35,874 bases of DNA from Deltaproteobacteria bacterium (GTDB lineage: Bacteria; Bdellovibrionota_B; Oligoflexia; Oligoflexales; Bog-1112), in NCBI GenBank assembly GCA_016186945.1, contig JACPKR010000060.1, forward strand, positions 1-35,874, read 5' to 3'. Below, piece by piece: positions 6,901 through 15,496 of the stretch. The first letter of the stretch is position 1; each line of letters opens with the position of its first letter. The translations under genes were made by a program, and so were the position numbers. The notes under the pieces are model-generated. The model was not told the origin of the DNA. It saw nothing but the letters and a program-made list of their open reading frames with translations, and made no database searches.

Positions 6901-9155
6901 GTCGCGACTGTTCGTTCAACATCACGGTCGAATTTTGTCATTTTACCAATGGGACCATCAAGCATGACCTCGTATAAGTAAAGTTGCTTTTTCCGATTTT
7001 CGAGATCCTGCATATCGCCGCGCGCATATGCCTGCAAGCATTCAGAAATCAGTTTACGAATTCGAGCGGCTTCGGCCTTCGATTCTTTTTCCACGAGCAG
7101 TGCGCAATTTGCCGCACGCGTAACCGTGTATGCAAGGTCGCCAAATATGGACTTCAGATAGTCGGAAAGAATGACGCCTTGCTTTTCCAGAAAATCCGCA
7201 TCTTCGAGGGCGATCATAGCAACGCGGTATTGATGGAGTAGCTCGTCCAATTTCGCCTTTTGCTCATCGTTCAACACCACGGACAAAGTCTCTCTCGCTA
7301 TCTTATGGAACTGGTATTGTGACACGAGGTGAAGGTCTCTCAATTGAAGTTGCTGAAAGGTTGAAAGTTGCTTTTGAGCAAGTCGTTTTTTTTCGTGATT
7401 CACGACACCGGTTAGGGGATTGCTGATCTGTAATATAGTTCTAACAATCGTCTCACTGAGCACAATCAAGTCATTTGCGTCATCCAGGTCGATCGATTGT
7501 GATGCCAACAGAGCAAGGTAATTTTCAAGTTTCTGTAGCAGCTGTAACTCGATTCCGCTCCTGGAAAGGACGAAATGTTGCTTTTTCTCCGATCTTTCAG
7601 TATCCCTCAATTCAACAGAAAGGATATTGTCTTCTGAAATTTGAAAGCAGAATTCGAATCGCACCTTTCTTTGCCCAGATATCAAACCAAAATTATCAAG
7701 ATACTCCAGCAAAGAATATCTGTGGTACCAAACTTCACCCACCGGTTCGAAAACGTTATCAACAAGATTGAAAATTCGGATGCGTCCCAAAAATTGGGAC
7801 TCCGAAACAAACGACAATTCTTCTTTGACCTGAAGGGGGAGAGGTGAATTTTTCTTCACGAGTAGCAATCTCTTAGCATTCGCAAGCTGTATATAATAAT
7901 CATGTGCAACGGAGTGCATAAAATGCAGTTTCGTCTGCTCGTCATCGGTGTCCTTAGCATCGAGACGATGAGCCATCTTTGCAGCCCCCTCCGAGACCGC
8001 AAGTAGGGGCCGAGGATGCACTTTCACCTTTCCCTCACCAAAAATTTCAATAAGCAGGCTTTGAAAGGCTGGAATCAGCGAAGATCCGCCCACCATCAGA
8101 ACGTAATCAATTAGCTCAGGAGAAAAATGAATATCGTCAAGAAGTGCATGCGTAATCTTTCTCGTTTTTTCGACGAGCGGCTGAATCAACGTGTCAAATT
8201 CTTCACGACTTATGTCGATATCTATGTCTATGAATTGTCCATCTTTCTTTTTGAGAATGCCAAAACAGTCGATATTAGCTCTTAACTCAGTACTTAAGGT
8301 AATCTTCGCTAATTCCACCTTCTCTTTCATTTCCACAAAAAAGCGAAGGCGTTGAGCTTCCGCAAGCTGACCGATCTGTTCACTGACGTTGACTCCAGGG
8401 TTCTCTTTTTCAACGGCGAGAAACACATGCTGGATGAGCAATTGGTCGATATCATCCCCCCCTAGCCAATTATCGCCTCCCTTTGCGAGTTCCATATAAT
8501 GGCCGTTGGCTGTTGTGAGAATCGAAATGTCGAAAGTTCCCCCCCCCAAATCAAAGACCATCAATGTCAAACCTCTTGCGGTCTCGTCTTCATCAAAATC
8601 AAAAGTGATAGCCGCTGCTGTAGGTTCAGCAAGCAACCTCTTGAGCTTAAGCCCCGCCAACTCACAGGCAGCGCGGGTCGCGAATTTCTGCAGGTCATTG
8701 AAATAGGCAGGCACCGTTACAACCGCTTCCTCAATGGGTTCATTGAGATGGCGAGAAGCATCGCGAACGAGCTTTTTTAAAATTTCGGCAGAAATCTCTT
8801 CCGGCGAGTACGACTCATTTTTTAAGAGGATCTTGATTGCATCTTCCGATTCCTTATCACCAATGATCTTGTATGAAAAACGATTTTCGACAAGAAATTT
8901 TTGAATTTCATCATCATCGAAAAACCGACCCATAAGACGTTTCACTGATGAAACTGTTTCGGCGGGATGCAGCTTCTGCAAATTTTTCGCGTGCTCTCCC
9001 ACAACAAATCGCTGACCCGCGTTGTCATCGACTCTTGCCACAATGGAGGGCGTAAAGTCTTTGCCCTCTGCGTTTCCAAGCGTCCGACTCTGTAACGAAA
9101 AGATGGATACCGATGAATTCGTTGTCCCCAAATCGATTCCCACACGTTGACCCAT
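6897..9155 (-). CDS. Divergent Hsp70 (DnaK-like) chaperone
   Basis: The 752-residue protein has a well-preserved Hsp70 nucleotide-binding domain: GIDLGTTNSSV (6-16), VKRLMGR with the catalytic Lys72, AEPTAAA (176-182), FDLGGGTFDIS (201-211) and MVGGSSLIPAF (354-364). The ATPase core therefore appears intact. After residue 400 it departs from DnaK. The acidic-hydrophobic linker (VLLLD in DnaK) is not seen, and the beta-sandwich region has little identity. The helical C-terminal part (about 535-752) makes the protein over 100 residues longer than DnaK. It heads a five-gene operon with GrpE-like and J-like genes, so it is an accessory Hsp70 with dedicated partners rather than the housekeeping DnaK. 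Myxococcus SglK with GrpS is a known precedent for such a pair. No heat-shock promoter was seen upstream. Confidence 0.9.
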   Translation of the reverse strand: MGQRVGIDLGTTNSSVSIFSLQSRTLGNAEGKDFTPSIVARVDDNAGQRFVVGEHAKNLQKLHPAETVSSVKRLMGRFFDDDEIQKFLVENRFSYKIIGDKESEDAIKILLKNESYSPEEISAEILKKLVRDASRHLNEPIEEAVVTVPAYFNDLQKFATRAACELAGLKLKRLLAEPTAAAITFDFDEDETARGLTLMVFDLGGGTFDISILTTANGHYMELAKGGDNWLGGDDIDQLLIQHVFLAVEKENPGVNVSEQIGQLAEAQRLRFFVEMKEKVELAKITLSTELRANIDCFGILKKKDGQFIDIDIDISREEFDTLIQPLVEKTRKITHALLDDIHFSPELIDYVLMVGGSSLIPAFQSLLIEIFGEGKVKVHPRPLLAVSEGAAKMAHRLDAKDTDDEQTKLHFMHSVAHDYYIQLANAKRLLLVKKNSPLPLQVKEELSFVSESQFLGRIRIFNLVDNVFEPVGEVWYHRYSLLEYLDNFGLISGQRKVRFEFCFQISEDNILSVELRDTERSEKKQHFVLSRSGIELQLLQKLENYLALLASQSIDLDDANDLIVLSETIVRTILQISNPLTGVVNHEKKRLAQKQLSTFQQLQLRDLHLVSQYQFHKIARETLSVVLNDEQKAKLDELLHQYRVAMIALEDADFLEKQGVILSDYLKSIFGDLAYTVTRAANCALLVEKESKAEAARIRKLISECLQAYARGDMQDLENRKKQLYLYEVMLDGPIGKMTKFDRDVERTVAT

Positions 9156-9300
9156 TTCCCAAACCCCTTGATGCTAAAAAATCGTTAATATGATGCTTTC
9201 CCATGGTAGAAGGAAAAAAGCAAGTGTAACCCGTGAGCTGTTTGTGGCAAAAAAGGGAGGTTGGGGTTTGGGGCAGGGTATGTTCATATGAGAATGGAAT

Positions 9301-9514
9301 GAGAAAAAATAACGTCATTGCGAGAAGGGCGAAGCCCGACGAAGCAATCCAGGTTGTCTGCCGCTTACAAGGTGGGCAAATTTCAGCCTGGATTGCTTCG
9401 CATTCGCTCGCACGAGGGAAAAGCCAGCCCTGAGCAAAGCCGAAGGGTCGCTCCCCCAAGGGATTTGTTGGAGGAACAAGCTGCGCAGTTTCCTCCAAAC
9501 CACATCCTTGCCAC
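9301..9514. repeat. Composite intergenic repeat cluster
   Basis: The 391-nt gap between the Hsp70 cassette and the GMC gene is mostly repeats. First is a CGTCATTGCGAG...GAAGCAATCC unit with inverted arms GAAGCAATCCAGG (9341-9353) and CCTGGATTGCTTC (9387-9399). This type of sequence is common as an interspersed bacterial repeat. Then comes a CTGAGCAAAGCCGAAGGG stretch (9430-9447), and then (9461-9514) a plus-orientation copy of the GGAGGAA...TTTCCTCC repeat found elsewhere in the window. Nothing else was recognised between 9156 and 9300 or in 9515-9540. Confidence 0.75.
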
Positions 9515-9546
9515 AATCGGATTAAGTAGACATTGGGGGAGGGCAC

Positions 9547-11124
9547 ATGGAAATTTTCGACGTTGTTGTGATCGGAAGCGGTTTTGGGGGAAGCGTCTCT
9601 GCGATGCGACTTGCGCAGAAAGGTTACAAAGTCGCGATCCTTGAGATGGGAAAACGATACCGGCCCAAGGATTTTCCCAAAACAAATTGGAACGTCAAAA
9701 AATATTTCTGGTTTCCCTTGCTCCGTTGTTTCGGCTTTCAGAAAATTACCCTCCTCAAGAAAATCATGGTCCTCCACGGTGTGGGTGTGGGAGGGGGGAG
9801 TCTAGTTTATGCCGCGACACTTCCTCGTCCACTTTCCAAGTGTTTCGAAAGCAAAGCCTGGCCAGGCTCCATAAATTGGAGGGAAGAATTGGTTCGCTGG
9901 TACGAAACTGCTGAAACGATGCTGGGAGTCGCGAAAAACCCGAAAATGTTTGAGGGTGAAAAAGTCTTGGCAGACCTAGGTCAAGAGTTGGGCTGCGATG
10001 AAACATACGGACCCACAGATGTCGGCATCTACTTTGAAAAGCCAGGCGAAACGGTAAGCGACCCGTACTTCGGAGGAGACGGTCCCGATAGAACGGGCTG
10101 CATCCATTGCGGTGCCTGTATGATCGGGTGCCCCCATGGGTCAAAAAATACACTCGACTTCAATTACCTGTATTTTGCAGAGAAGTGGGGAGCACAAGTC
10201 TTTCCCGAAACAAAAGCTACCGTGATAACCCCTCCGAAGCATGAGAACGAACCCTACGTTATCGCAACAGTGTCTTCCACAAAGTGGTTCAGAAAGAAAG
10301 GACCTTCGTTTAAGGCAAGAAAAGTGATTTTGGCGGCAGGAGTGCTGGGGACGGTCGAACTCCTTTTAAAAAACAGGGACATTTACAAAACACTTCCCAA
10401 CCTTTCCCCCCAGCTCGGAAAAACGGTGCGCACCAATGGGGAATGTTTGTTGGGTGCTACAAGTCTGGAGAGCACGCACAATCTCTCCCAAGGAATTGCG
10501 ATCGGTGCCTCCATCAATGCAGGGGAGGAGATAAAAATCGAGCAGGTCCGTTACCCCAAAGGAAGCAGCGCCATGAGGTTGCTAGCAGTCCCCCTGACGG
10601 GAAAAGGGAACTTCCTCGTCAGACCACTCAAACTACTTGCCAACATTGTCCTCCACTTGCCGACTTTGCTCCGTCTGCTCACCGTATGGGATTGGGCGAG
10701 CCGTACGGTGATCCTTCTTGTGATGCAGACGAGCGATACGGAGCTGAACTTGACACTGTCGCGATCGCTTTTCAGTGGGTTTAGAAAGGTTCTCTCAGGC
10801 TTTTCCGTAGGGAACGCGGTTCCCACATTCATGCCACTCGCTCAACGAGCCGCGAAATTTGTCGCGAAACGGATAAACGGAATTGCTCAGAATGCGATCT
10901 CCGAAGTACTGCTTGACACACCGCTGACTGCACACATCCTTGGGGGGGCGGTTTTAGCGGATTCTCCCGAAGAGGGAGTGGTTGACACTCACCATCAGGT
11001 GTTTGGCTACAAAGGACTTTACATCTGTGATGGGAGTGTCGTTCCCGCTAATCTTGGGGCTAATCCCAGTTTGACTATCACTGCACTTGCGGAAAGATTC
11101 TGCAGCCTCATCCCACGTCACTGA
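9547..11124 (+). CDS. GMC / cholesterol-oxidase-like FAD oxidoreductase
   Basis: The 525-residue flavoenzyme starts with a classic FAD-binding Rossmann motif (VVVIGSGFGGSVSA, 7-20, with the acidic residue in ILEMG at 31-35). It has the GVGVGGGSLVY block at about 78-88 and ends with DGSVVPANLGANPSLT, the flavin-contacting C-terminal signature of GMC and cholesterol-oxidase-like enzymes. Residues 185-195 read C-x2-C-x2-C-x3-C followed by P, a ferredoxin-like spacing. Comparable Cys-rich stretches occur in ChoD-like relatives. The substrate is probably an alcohol or sterol-like molecule and is not predictable. The ATG follows a GGGGGAGGG ribosome-binding site. The 3' end overlaps batE head to head. 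Confidence 0.85.
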   Translation: MEIFDVVVIGSGFGGSVSAMRLAQKGYKVAILEMGKRYRPKDFPKTNWNVKKYFWFPLLRCFGFQKITLLKKIMVLHGVGVGGGSLVYAATLPRPLSKCFESKAWPGSINWREELVRWYETAETMLGVAKNPKMFEGEKVLADLGQELGCDETYGPTDVGIYFEKPGETVSDPYFGGDGPDRTGCIHCGACMIGCPHGSKNTLDFNYLYFAEKWGAQVFPETKATVITPPKHENEPYVIATVSSTKWFRKKGPSFKARKVILAAGVLGTVELLLKNRDIYKTLPNLSPQLGKTVRTNGECLLGATSLESTHNLSQGIAIGASINAGEEIKIEQVRYPKGSSAMRLLAVPLTGKGNFLVRPLKLLANIVLHLPTLLRLLTVWDWASRTVILLVMQTSDTELNLTLSRSLFSGFRKVLSGFSVGNAVPTFMPLAQRAAKFVAKRINGIAQNAISEVLLDTPLTAHILGGAVLADSPEEGVVDTHHQVFGYKGLYICDGSVVPANLGANPSLTITALAERFCSLIPRH

Positions 11125-11912
11125 TTTCTTGGAGGAACCAGCTGCGCAGTTTCCTCCAAACCACCTCCTTGCGGCGAGTGACTAAATATAGCGACGTTAG
11201 CTCTTGCTAACCAGCCCTTTTTCCCATCAGCAAGTTCAATACGGACCCAGTCGTTTTCCTCGAGGTCGACGACGAAGGGCGCTCCTTCGTGCAATTCAAA
11301 CACAACGGTGTTACTTGCTCCCGGTCCTGAAAAAACAGGGGCTGTCGATTGGATGACCGCACCCCACTGCTCCTCGAAGGTTAGACTTACCGTAAAAGCA
11401 GCGAAAGCTAAGATAGAACCCAGAAGGACACCCTGACCCCATACCTTCAAGGCTGCTCGTTTCAAGAGGAGCGATAAGAACAGAAGGACAAAGCCCAGGC
11501 TTCCTCCCATCGCTGCAAAATAGAGCAGCTCTTTGGGGGTTGACCAATCGAGCCAAAAAAACATCATGCGAAAAAAGGATGAGCGACTTGTTGCAAGATT
11601 ATCTTTCCCCTGAGCATGGACGAATTTTAGATTGGCGCGAATGTCAGGGTCGCGTGGCGTCAAACTTCTTGCCGCGAGATAGGCGGCAACAGCTTTCCCT
11701 TTTTCCCCTCTGCGGTAATACGAATTGCCCAGATTATAATACAAAGAGCCATGAGCAGGGCTTTGAGTTGCCAGTTGGGAGAACAGTTTTGTGGAAGTGT
11801 CGTAGTCCCCTTGATCGTAGGCTATGAGAGCTTCCGATAAAACAGATGTCTTAGTTTCTGCTAATGACGGAGGGGTCCCCAGGACGAGCCATGCGAGGAT
11901 GAATCTTAGCAT
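11118..11912 (-). CDS. batE: BatE-like TPR/SH3 protein
   Basis: The chosen ATG at 11912 follows a GGAG-containing stretch, overlaps the batD stop (ATGCTAA), and opens a clear signal peptide (MLRFILAWLVLGTPPSLA). Further upstream codons in frame lack such features. The mature part has TPR helices (YDQGDYDTSTKLF; LYYNLGNSYYRRGEKGKAVAAY), two membrane segments in the middle, and an SH3-like end (GAPFVVDLEENDWVRIELADG). This is the architecture of BatE, the last gene of Bat operons, thought to support VWA proteins in the envelope. The last 17 or so residues (from QGGGLEETAQ on) are encoded by a copy of the dispersed repeat, so the native C-terminus has probably been replaced or extended. Confidence 0.85.
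   Translation of the reverse strand: MLRFILAWLVLGTPPSLAETKTSVLSEALIAYDQGDYDTSTKLFSQLATQSPAHGSLYYNLGNSYYRRGEKGKAVAAYLAARSLTPRDPDIRANLKFVHAQGKDNLATSRSSFFRMMFFWLDWSTPKELLYFAAMGGSLGFVLLFLSLLLKRAALKVWGQGVLLGSILAFAAFTVSLTFEEQWGAVIQSTAPVFSGPGASNTVVFELHEGAPFVVDLEENDWVRIELADGKKGWLARANVAIFSHSPQGGGLEETAQLVPPRNQ
11123..11172 (+). repeat. Dispersed GGAGGAA/TTCCTCC repeat, copy 2
   Basis: This copy lies at the convergent junction of the GMC gene and batE. It begins inside the GMC stop codon, and on the other strand it encodes the tail of BatE. Core: TTGGAGGAACCAGCTGCGCA followed by GTTTCCTCCAAACCACCTCC. The outer GGAGGAA and TTCCTCC are inverted repeats around a CTGCGCAG palindrome. Confidence 0.85.
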
Positions 11913-13714
11913 TTGTCTTCTATCTCCCTCACTACATTCTCGATGATTCCCATCCATTCGGTCTGATCTTGATCGAGGGTTTTGCCTCCATATTCCCAGG
12001 ACTCCAGAGTTTTCAAAAGGTCGACCGCTTTTTGGGTAATGTCTCTATTCAATCGAGAATTTGAAAGAATGCTTTCTATTTCTTTCAACGTCAGAGCACT
12101 TCCCTGCTGGTTGAATTTATCCCCCACGTATTCTCGAAAAAGAAGATAGCCCTGAGCTAAAGCATCAGAAACACCCTCTCGCCCCTCTCGCTCAAGTTTC
12201 TCCTTCTTATTCCTGAAGGTTCGAAACGCTCGCGAACGTCGGCGTGCCACCATGTCCCGTTCACGTTCGGTAGCCCATCGGAATAGAAACACGACTAGAG
12301 ACAGAAGAGCAGGCGTTCCCACCATTCCTGCCACGAGCAGGTAGTCTCCGTTTGTCAGTGCTTGTCCTTTTTCCAGGGGGATCGTACGGTGCATATCCAC
12401 GAGGTCTGTTGCCAGCGCCCTTACGTCAGACTTTGCGACGGAGGGTGCTTCCTGCGCTTGCCCGGCGATGGCTTCCGCTTCCCCACCTTCGACCTTCAAG
12501 GTGCCTAGCGAAGCCCGTAATTCCTCAAACTGTCTTTTTTCAGGGTCAAAGTAGGAAATAACGACGTCGGGAAGAACGATGTCTCCAGAACGTGTGGGAA
12601 CCAAGGCAAATTTGAAGGTTCTCTTGGATACCAAGCCCCATTTCTCGGAAACTTCCTCTTCATTTTGGGGTTGATCTGCATAAATCTTAATGTTTGGCCC
12701 CAAATCAAGGTTCCATTTTCCAAAAACATCCAGTGTTCCCACTCCATCGAGAACCAAAGTCAGGGTAGTTGTATCGCCTACTTTCAACGAAGTCTGGCTT
12801 AGATCACTTTTCAGACGGAAATTTCCCACCAGTCCTCTATAACCCTTCGGCCTGTTTTCAGCAACGGGTGACACGTCCAAAATAGCAGCTTCGCTTGAAA
12901 TGGTGCGATTGACCACCCGTCCCTGGGCGTGTCCGAAGAAGTCACCGAAAAAGTCGTCGATGTCGCCGATCCCTCTCCTCCGACGCTTTCTTTCTTCCCT
13001 TGGCATCACAATGCTGGCCTTGATGCGAAATGGGGGTAGGTGGATTTGCCCAGATTTTCCCGGGATCAAGACCTGCTTATAAACAATGACGTTGTAAAGA
13101 TATGGACCTTTTTGTTCCTGAGTCTTGTATTGTTTTAGATCGATCACTCGCACGCCGGATAGTTTTTCTCCGACCGCTTCAATCCCAGCTAATTCAACGC
13201 GATGGTAGATTTTCACCGTACTGACGACAGGCTCTCCCTCCACAAGGGAAGCTTTGGAAAAATCTCGTTCGATGAACACACTCGGTAAGCGTTCATCCTG
13301 ATCCGCCTGATTTGCGGTTCCACCTGAGCCGACCTGAAACGTCAAAGGTTGTGTACGTATCCAATCTCCATCAATTTTCAATTTGAGAGCAGGGATTGTA
13401 TAGGTACCCTCCTTCTGTGGGTCGAGGATGAAGTTGTAGGACACTTCTTTTTTATAGACACCGTTGATCCATGAAATCTGGGTAGAGGAACCTGTTGCTG
13501 TTGTTGTGACGTCAGGAATTTCAGGGACCTCGACGTCCCCATCGAGGGAGCCTTCGATAACTATGCTCAATTGGAAGCTTTCTCCTATGGTTCCCACCGT
13601 TTTGTCGAGACTTGGGATCGCTGAGCCGGCTAAGACGTAGGGAGGTGTCAGGAAAAGAAGGAGACACATCGCTCCGACAATCCCCGTTTTTCTTCTTAAA
13701 ATCGAAACCTTCAT
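11906..13714 (-). CDS. batD: BatD-like oxygen-tolerance protein
   Basis: A 602-residue protein with a signal peptide (hydrophobic about 12-29), several Ig-like beta domains (IGESFQLSIVIEG; VGDTTTLTLVLDGVGTLDVF), one transmembrane helix near residue 455-475 (DYLLVAGMVGTPALLSLVVFLF) and a charged cytoplasmic tail of about 125 residues. This matches the BatD (BatD/'oxygen tolerance') family in length and order, with a large periplasmic part facing the VWA proteins BatA and BatB. It starts at ATG 13714, immediately after the TAG of the preceding gene, and its stop overlaps the start of batE. The 3' tail includes conserved-looking helical sequence rather than repeats. Confidence 0.9.
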   Translation of the reverse strand: MKVSILRRKTGIVGAMCLLLFLTPPYVLAGSAIPSLDKTVGTIGESFQLSIVIEGSLDGDVEVPEIPDVTTTATGSSTQISWINGVYKKEVSYNFILDPQKEGTYTIPALKLKIDGDWIRTQPLTFQVGSGGTANQADQDERLPSVFIERDFSKASLVEGEPVVSTVKIYHRVELAGIEAVGEKLSGVRVIDLKQYKTQEQKGPYLYNVIVYKQVLIPGKSGQIHLPPFRIKASIVMPREERKRRRRGIGDIDDFFGDFFGHAQGRVVNRTISSEAAILDVSPVAENRPKGYRGLVGNFRLKSDLSQTSLKVGDTTTLTLVLDGVGTLDVFGKWNLDLGPNIKIYADQPQNEEEVSEKWGLVSKRTFKFALVPTRSGDIVLPDVVISYFDPEKRQFEELRASLGTLKVEGGEAEAIAGQAQEAPSVAKSDVRALATDLVDMHRTIPLEKGQALTNGDYLLVAGMVGTPALLSLVVFLFRWATERERDMVARRRSRAFRTFRNKKEKLEREGREGVSDALAQGYLLFREYVGDKFNQQGSALTLKEIESILSNSRLNRDITQKAVDLLKTLESWEYGGKTLDQDQTEWMGIIENVVREIEDKC

Positions 13715-15496
13715 CTACCAATCCTTCTCTGGTGGCTGTTCCGGTCGGGCAATGTGAGGCGGTAGGCCATAGACTTCCTCTTGATCTTGGATGGAGCGCA
13801 ACAATTTTTCAGCCTGTTCCTGAGACATTTCCTTTAACTCACCTGCTTTTTCTTTTTGCTCCTCATGTTTTTGTTCGCCGCCCTCTTGTGTATCCGAGGG
13901 TTTTTCCTTCCCCTGTTCTTGCCTTTGCTTTTCTTCTGACTCCTGGCTTTGTTGCTGATTTTGCTCCTCTTGTGTTTTGTCTTGCTCTTGGGCTTTGTCT
14001 TGTTTCTGGTCGTCTTTTTTCTCTTTTTTATTCTCTTCTTTTTTCTCTTGTTCCTGCTGCTCTTGTTTTTTCAGTTGTTTCTGGACCCATTGAAGATTTT
14101 CTATCGCTGCTTTATCTTGCGGATTGATCTTAAGGGTGTCTTCGTACGCTTTTGCTGCCTCGGCAAGTTGGCCTTGTGCAACGAGGGTGTTCCCCAGGTT
14201 GAAAGTCGCGGGGGCGGCAAGTGTTTTATCCGGGGACTGTGCTGCTTTGGAGAAGCCCTGTGCGGCTTCTTGGTATTGTCCATTGTGGAACTGGCTCACG
14301 GCTCGGTTGTAAGAATGCTGCAAATTGTCTGGCTCTTCGATTTCCGCCTTGAGGAATTTGTCCGAGGCTGTTTTGTAATCCTTGTGCTCAAAAGCTTTCT
14401 CAGCGTCTCCCACGTTGTTAGCAAAAAGGTCTGTCGCTCCCCCCAGCAAGACAGTAAGGAGGAGGACGCTGAGTTTTGCCAGGTTCTTCTGTTTGTTTTT
14501 GGGAACAAAATCACGGACGAGAAATTCGAGGATGATGAGGAGCAAAGCAATCGCAAGAAAAATTGAGTATCGTTCAAACCAGACTTTTTGCCTGAAGCTT
14601 CCTGTTTCTCCAGCTTCGATGGAGGAGCGGATACCTTTTTTGTAGATCGTCTCAAGGTCCAGGTCGCCAGTCGTGGACCGAACGTACATACCATTTGTCG
14701 TTTGTGTAATTTCCTGGAGGATCTTTTCGTCGAGTTTCGAGACGATGAGGTTACCGGATCGATCTTTCTTGAATCCTCCGCCTGGCAGCGGGATAGGTGC
14801 GCCATCAGTACCTCCGATACCGATAGCATATATTTTGATTCCCTTTTCTGCTGCTAATTGAGCAGCTTTTAACGGTTCGGTCTTTTGATCTTCTCCGTCG
14901 GTAATCAGGATAATCGCTTTTCCTTGGTTGTCTTGGGCGGAAGCTTTTTCGAGGCTATTGACTGCACGGTTGATGGCTTCCCCGAGGGCTGTTCCTTGGA
15001 CGGGGATAAGGTCGCTGTCCAGTTGTTGGATGAAAAGGCTAGCCAGTCTATAGTCCACGGTCAGGGGGCTATGCACAAAGGAGACACCTGCAAAGGCTAT
15101 AATGCCAATGCGATCACCTTCCAAGATGTCGAGCAGGTCGATGATTTCTCGTTTCGCACGCTCCAATCGGTTAGGTGAAATGTCGGTGGCAAGCATAGAG
15201 GAGGAAAGATCCAGGGCAATCATAATGTCGATCCCCCCTTTGGGGACCTCTTTCCATTCGAAGCCCCAGCGTGGGCGTGCAAGTGTAAGGACTAGAAGGG
15301 TTAGGACGAGAATAAAGGCACCGGCCTTCAATACGGTTCTATGGCTTTTCCATACAACGTTGAGAAGTTCCTCCATTCTTGCACTAGCGAACGTGCTTAA
15401 GCGTCTTCGTATAGTGCGCACCTCAAGCAGCAGCACGATTCCCAAAAAGGGGACTGCCCAAAGAAGCATGAGGATATGGCTCTCCACAAACATCAT
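13715..15496 (-). CDS. batB: BatB-BatC fusion: VWA domain plus TPR
   Basis: The 593-residue protein joins two usual Bat components. The N-terminal part has two membrane helices (about 8-24, 58-73), the LARPRWG motif, a VWA domain with MIDAS DLSSS (96-100) and ITDGED, and a third membrane helix near 312-330, as in BatB. A second hydrophobic segment (about 342-362) then leads to a periplasmic TPR part (residues about 365-470) as in BatC. About 90 residues of nearly pure Glu/Gln/Lys follow, and a short end with PPEKDW. In Bacteroides and Leptospira batB and batC may be separate or fused. The start ATGATG overlaps batA by 4 nt. The charged spacer also creates a false long ORF on the other strand. 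Confidence 0.9.
   Translation of the reverse strand: MMFVESHILMLLWAVPFLGIVLLLEVRTIRRRLSTFASARMEELLNVVWKSHRTVLKAGAFILVLTLLVLTLARPRWGFEWKEVPKGGIDIMIALDLSSSMLATDISPNRLERAKREIIDLLDILEGDRIGIIAFAGVSFVHSPLTVDYRLASLFIQQLDSDLIPVQGTALGEAINRAVNSLEKASAQDNQGKAIILITDGEDQKTEPLKAAQLAAEKGIKIYAIGIGGTDGAPIPLPGGGFKKDRSGNLIVSKLDEKILQEITQTTNGMYVRSTTGDLDLETIYKKGIRSSIEAGETGSFRQKVWFERYSIFLAIALLLIILEFLVRDFVPKNKQKNLAKLSVLLLTVLLGGATDLFANNVGDAEKAFEHKDYKTASDKFLKAEIEEPDNLQHSYNRAVSQFHNGQYQEAAQGFSKAAQSPDKTLAAPATFNLGNTLVAQGQLAEAAKAYEDTLKINPQDKAAIENLQWVQKQLKKQEQQEQEKKEENKKEKKDDQKQDKAQEQDKTQEEQNQQQSQESEEKQRQEQGKEKPSDTQEGGEQKHEEQKEKAGELKEMSQEQAEKLLRSIQDQEEVYGLPPHIARPEQPPEKDW

Noticed and set aside
8539-8547. Run of nine C that could indicate a frameshift in the Hsp70 gene
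   Set aside because: It encodes the conserved GGG of the phosphate-binding motif DLGGGTFD and the frame is intact on both sides.
9156-9240. Heat-shock type promoter upstream of the Hsp70 operon
   Set aside because: No CTTGAA/CCCCAT-like pair or convincing sigma70 pair could be found; a CIRCE inverted repeat is also absent.
9025-9777. 250-codon minus-strand open frame
   Set aside because: It crosses the end of the Hsp70 gene, the repeat cluster and the start of the GMC gene, all with better-supported features.
13949-14566. 205-codon plus-strand open frame rich in Leu and Phe
   Set aside because: It is the antisense of the Glu/Gln/Lys-rich spacer of the BatB-BatC fusion. Low-complexity codons create a false hydrophobic protein.
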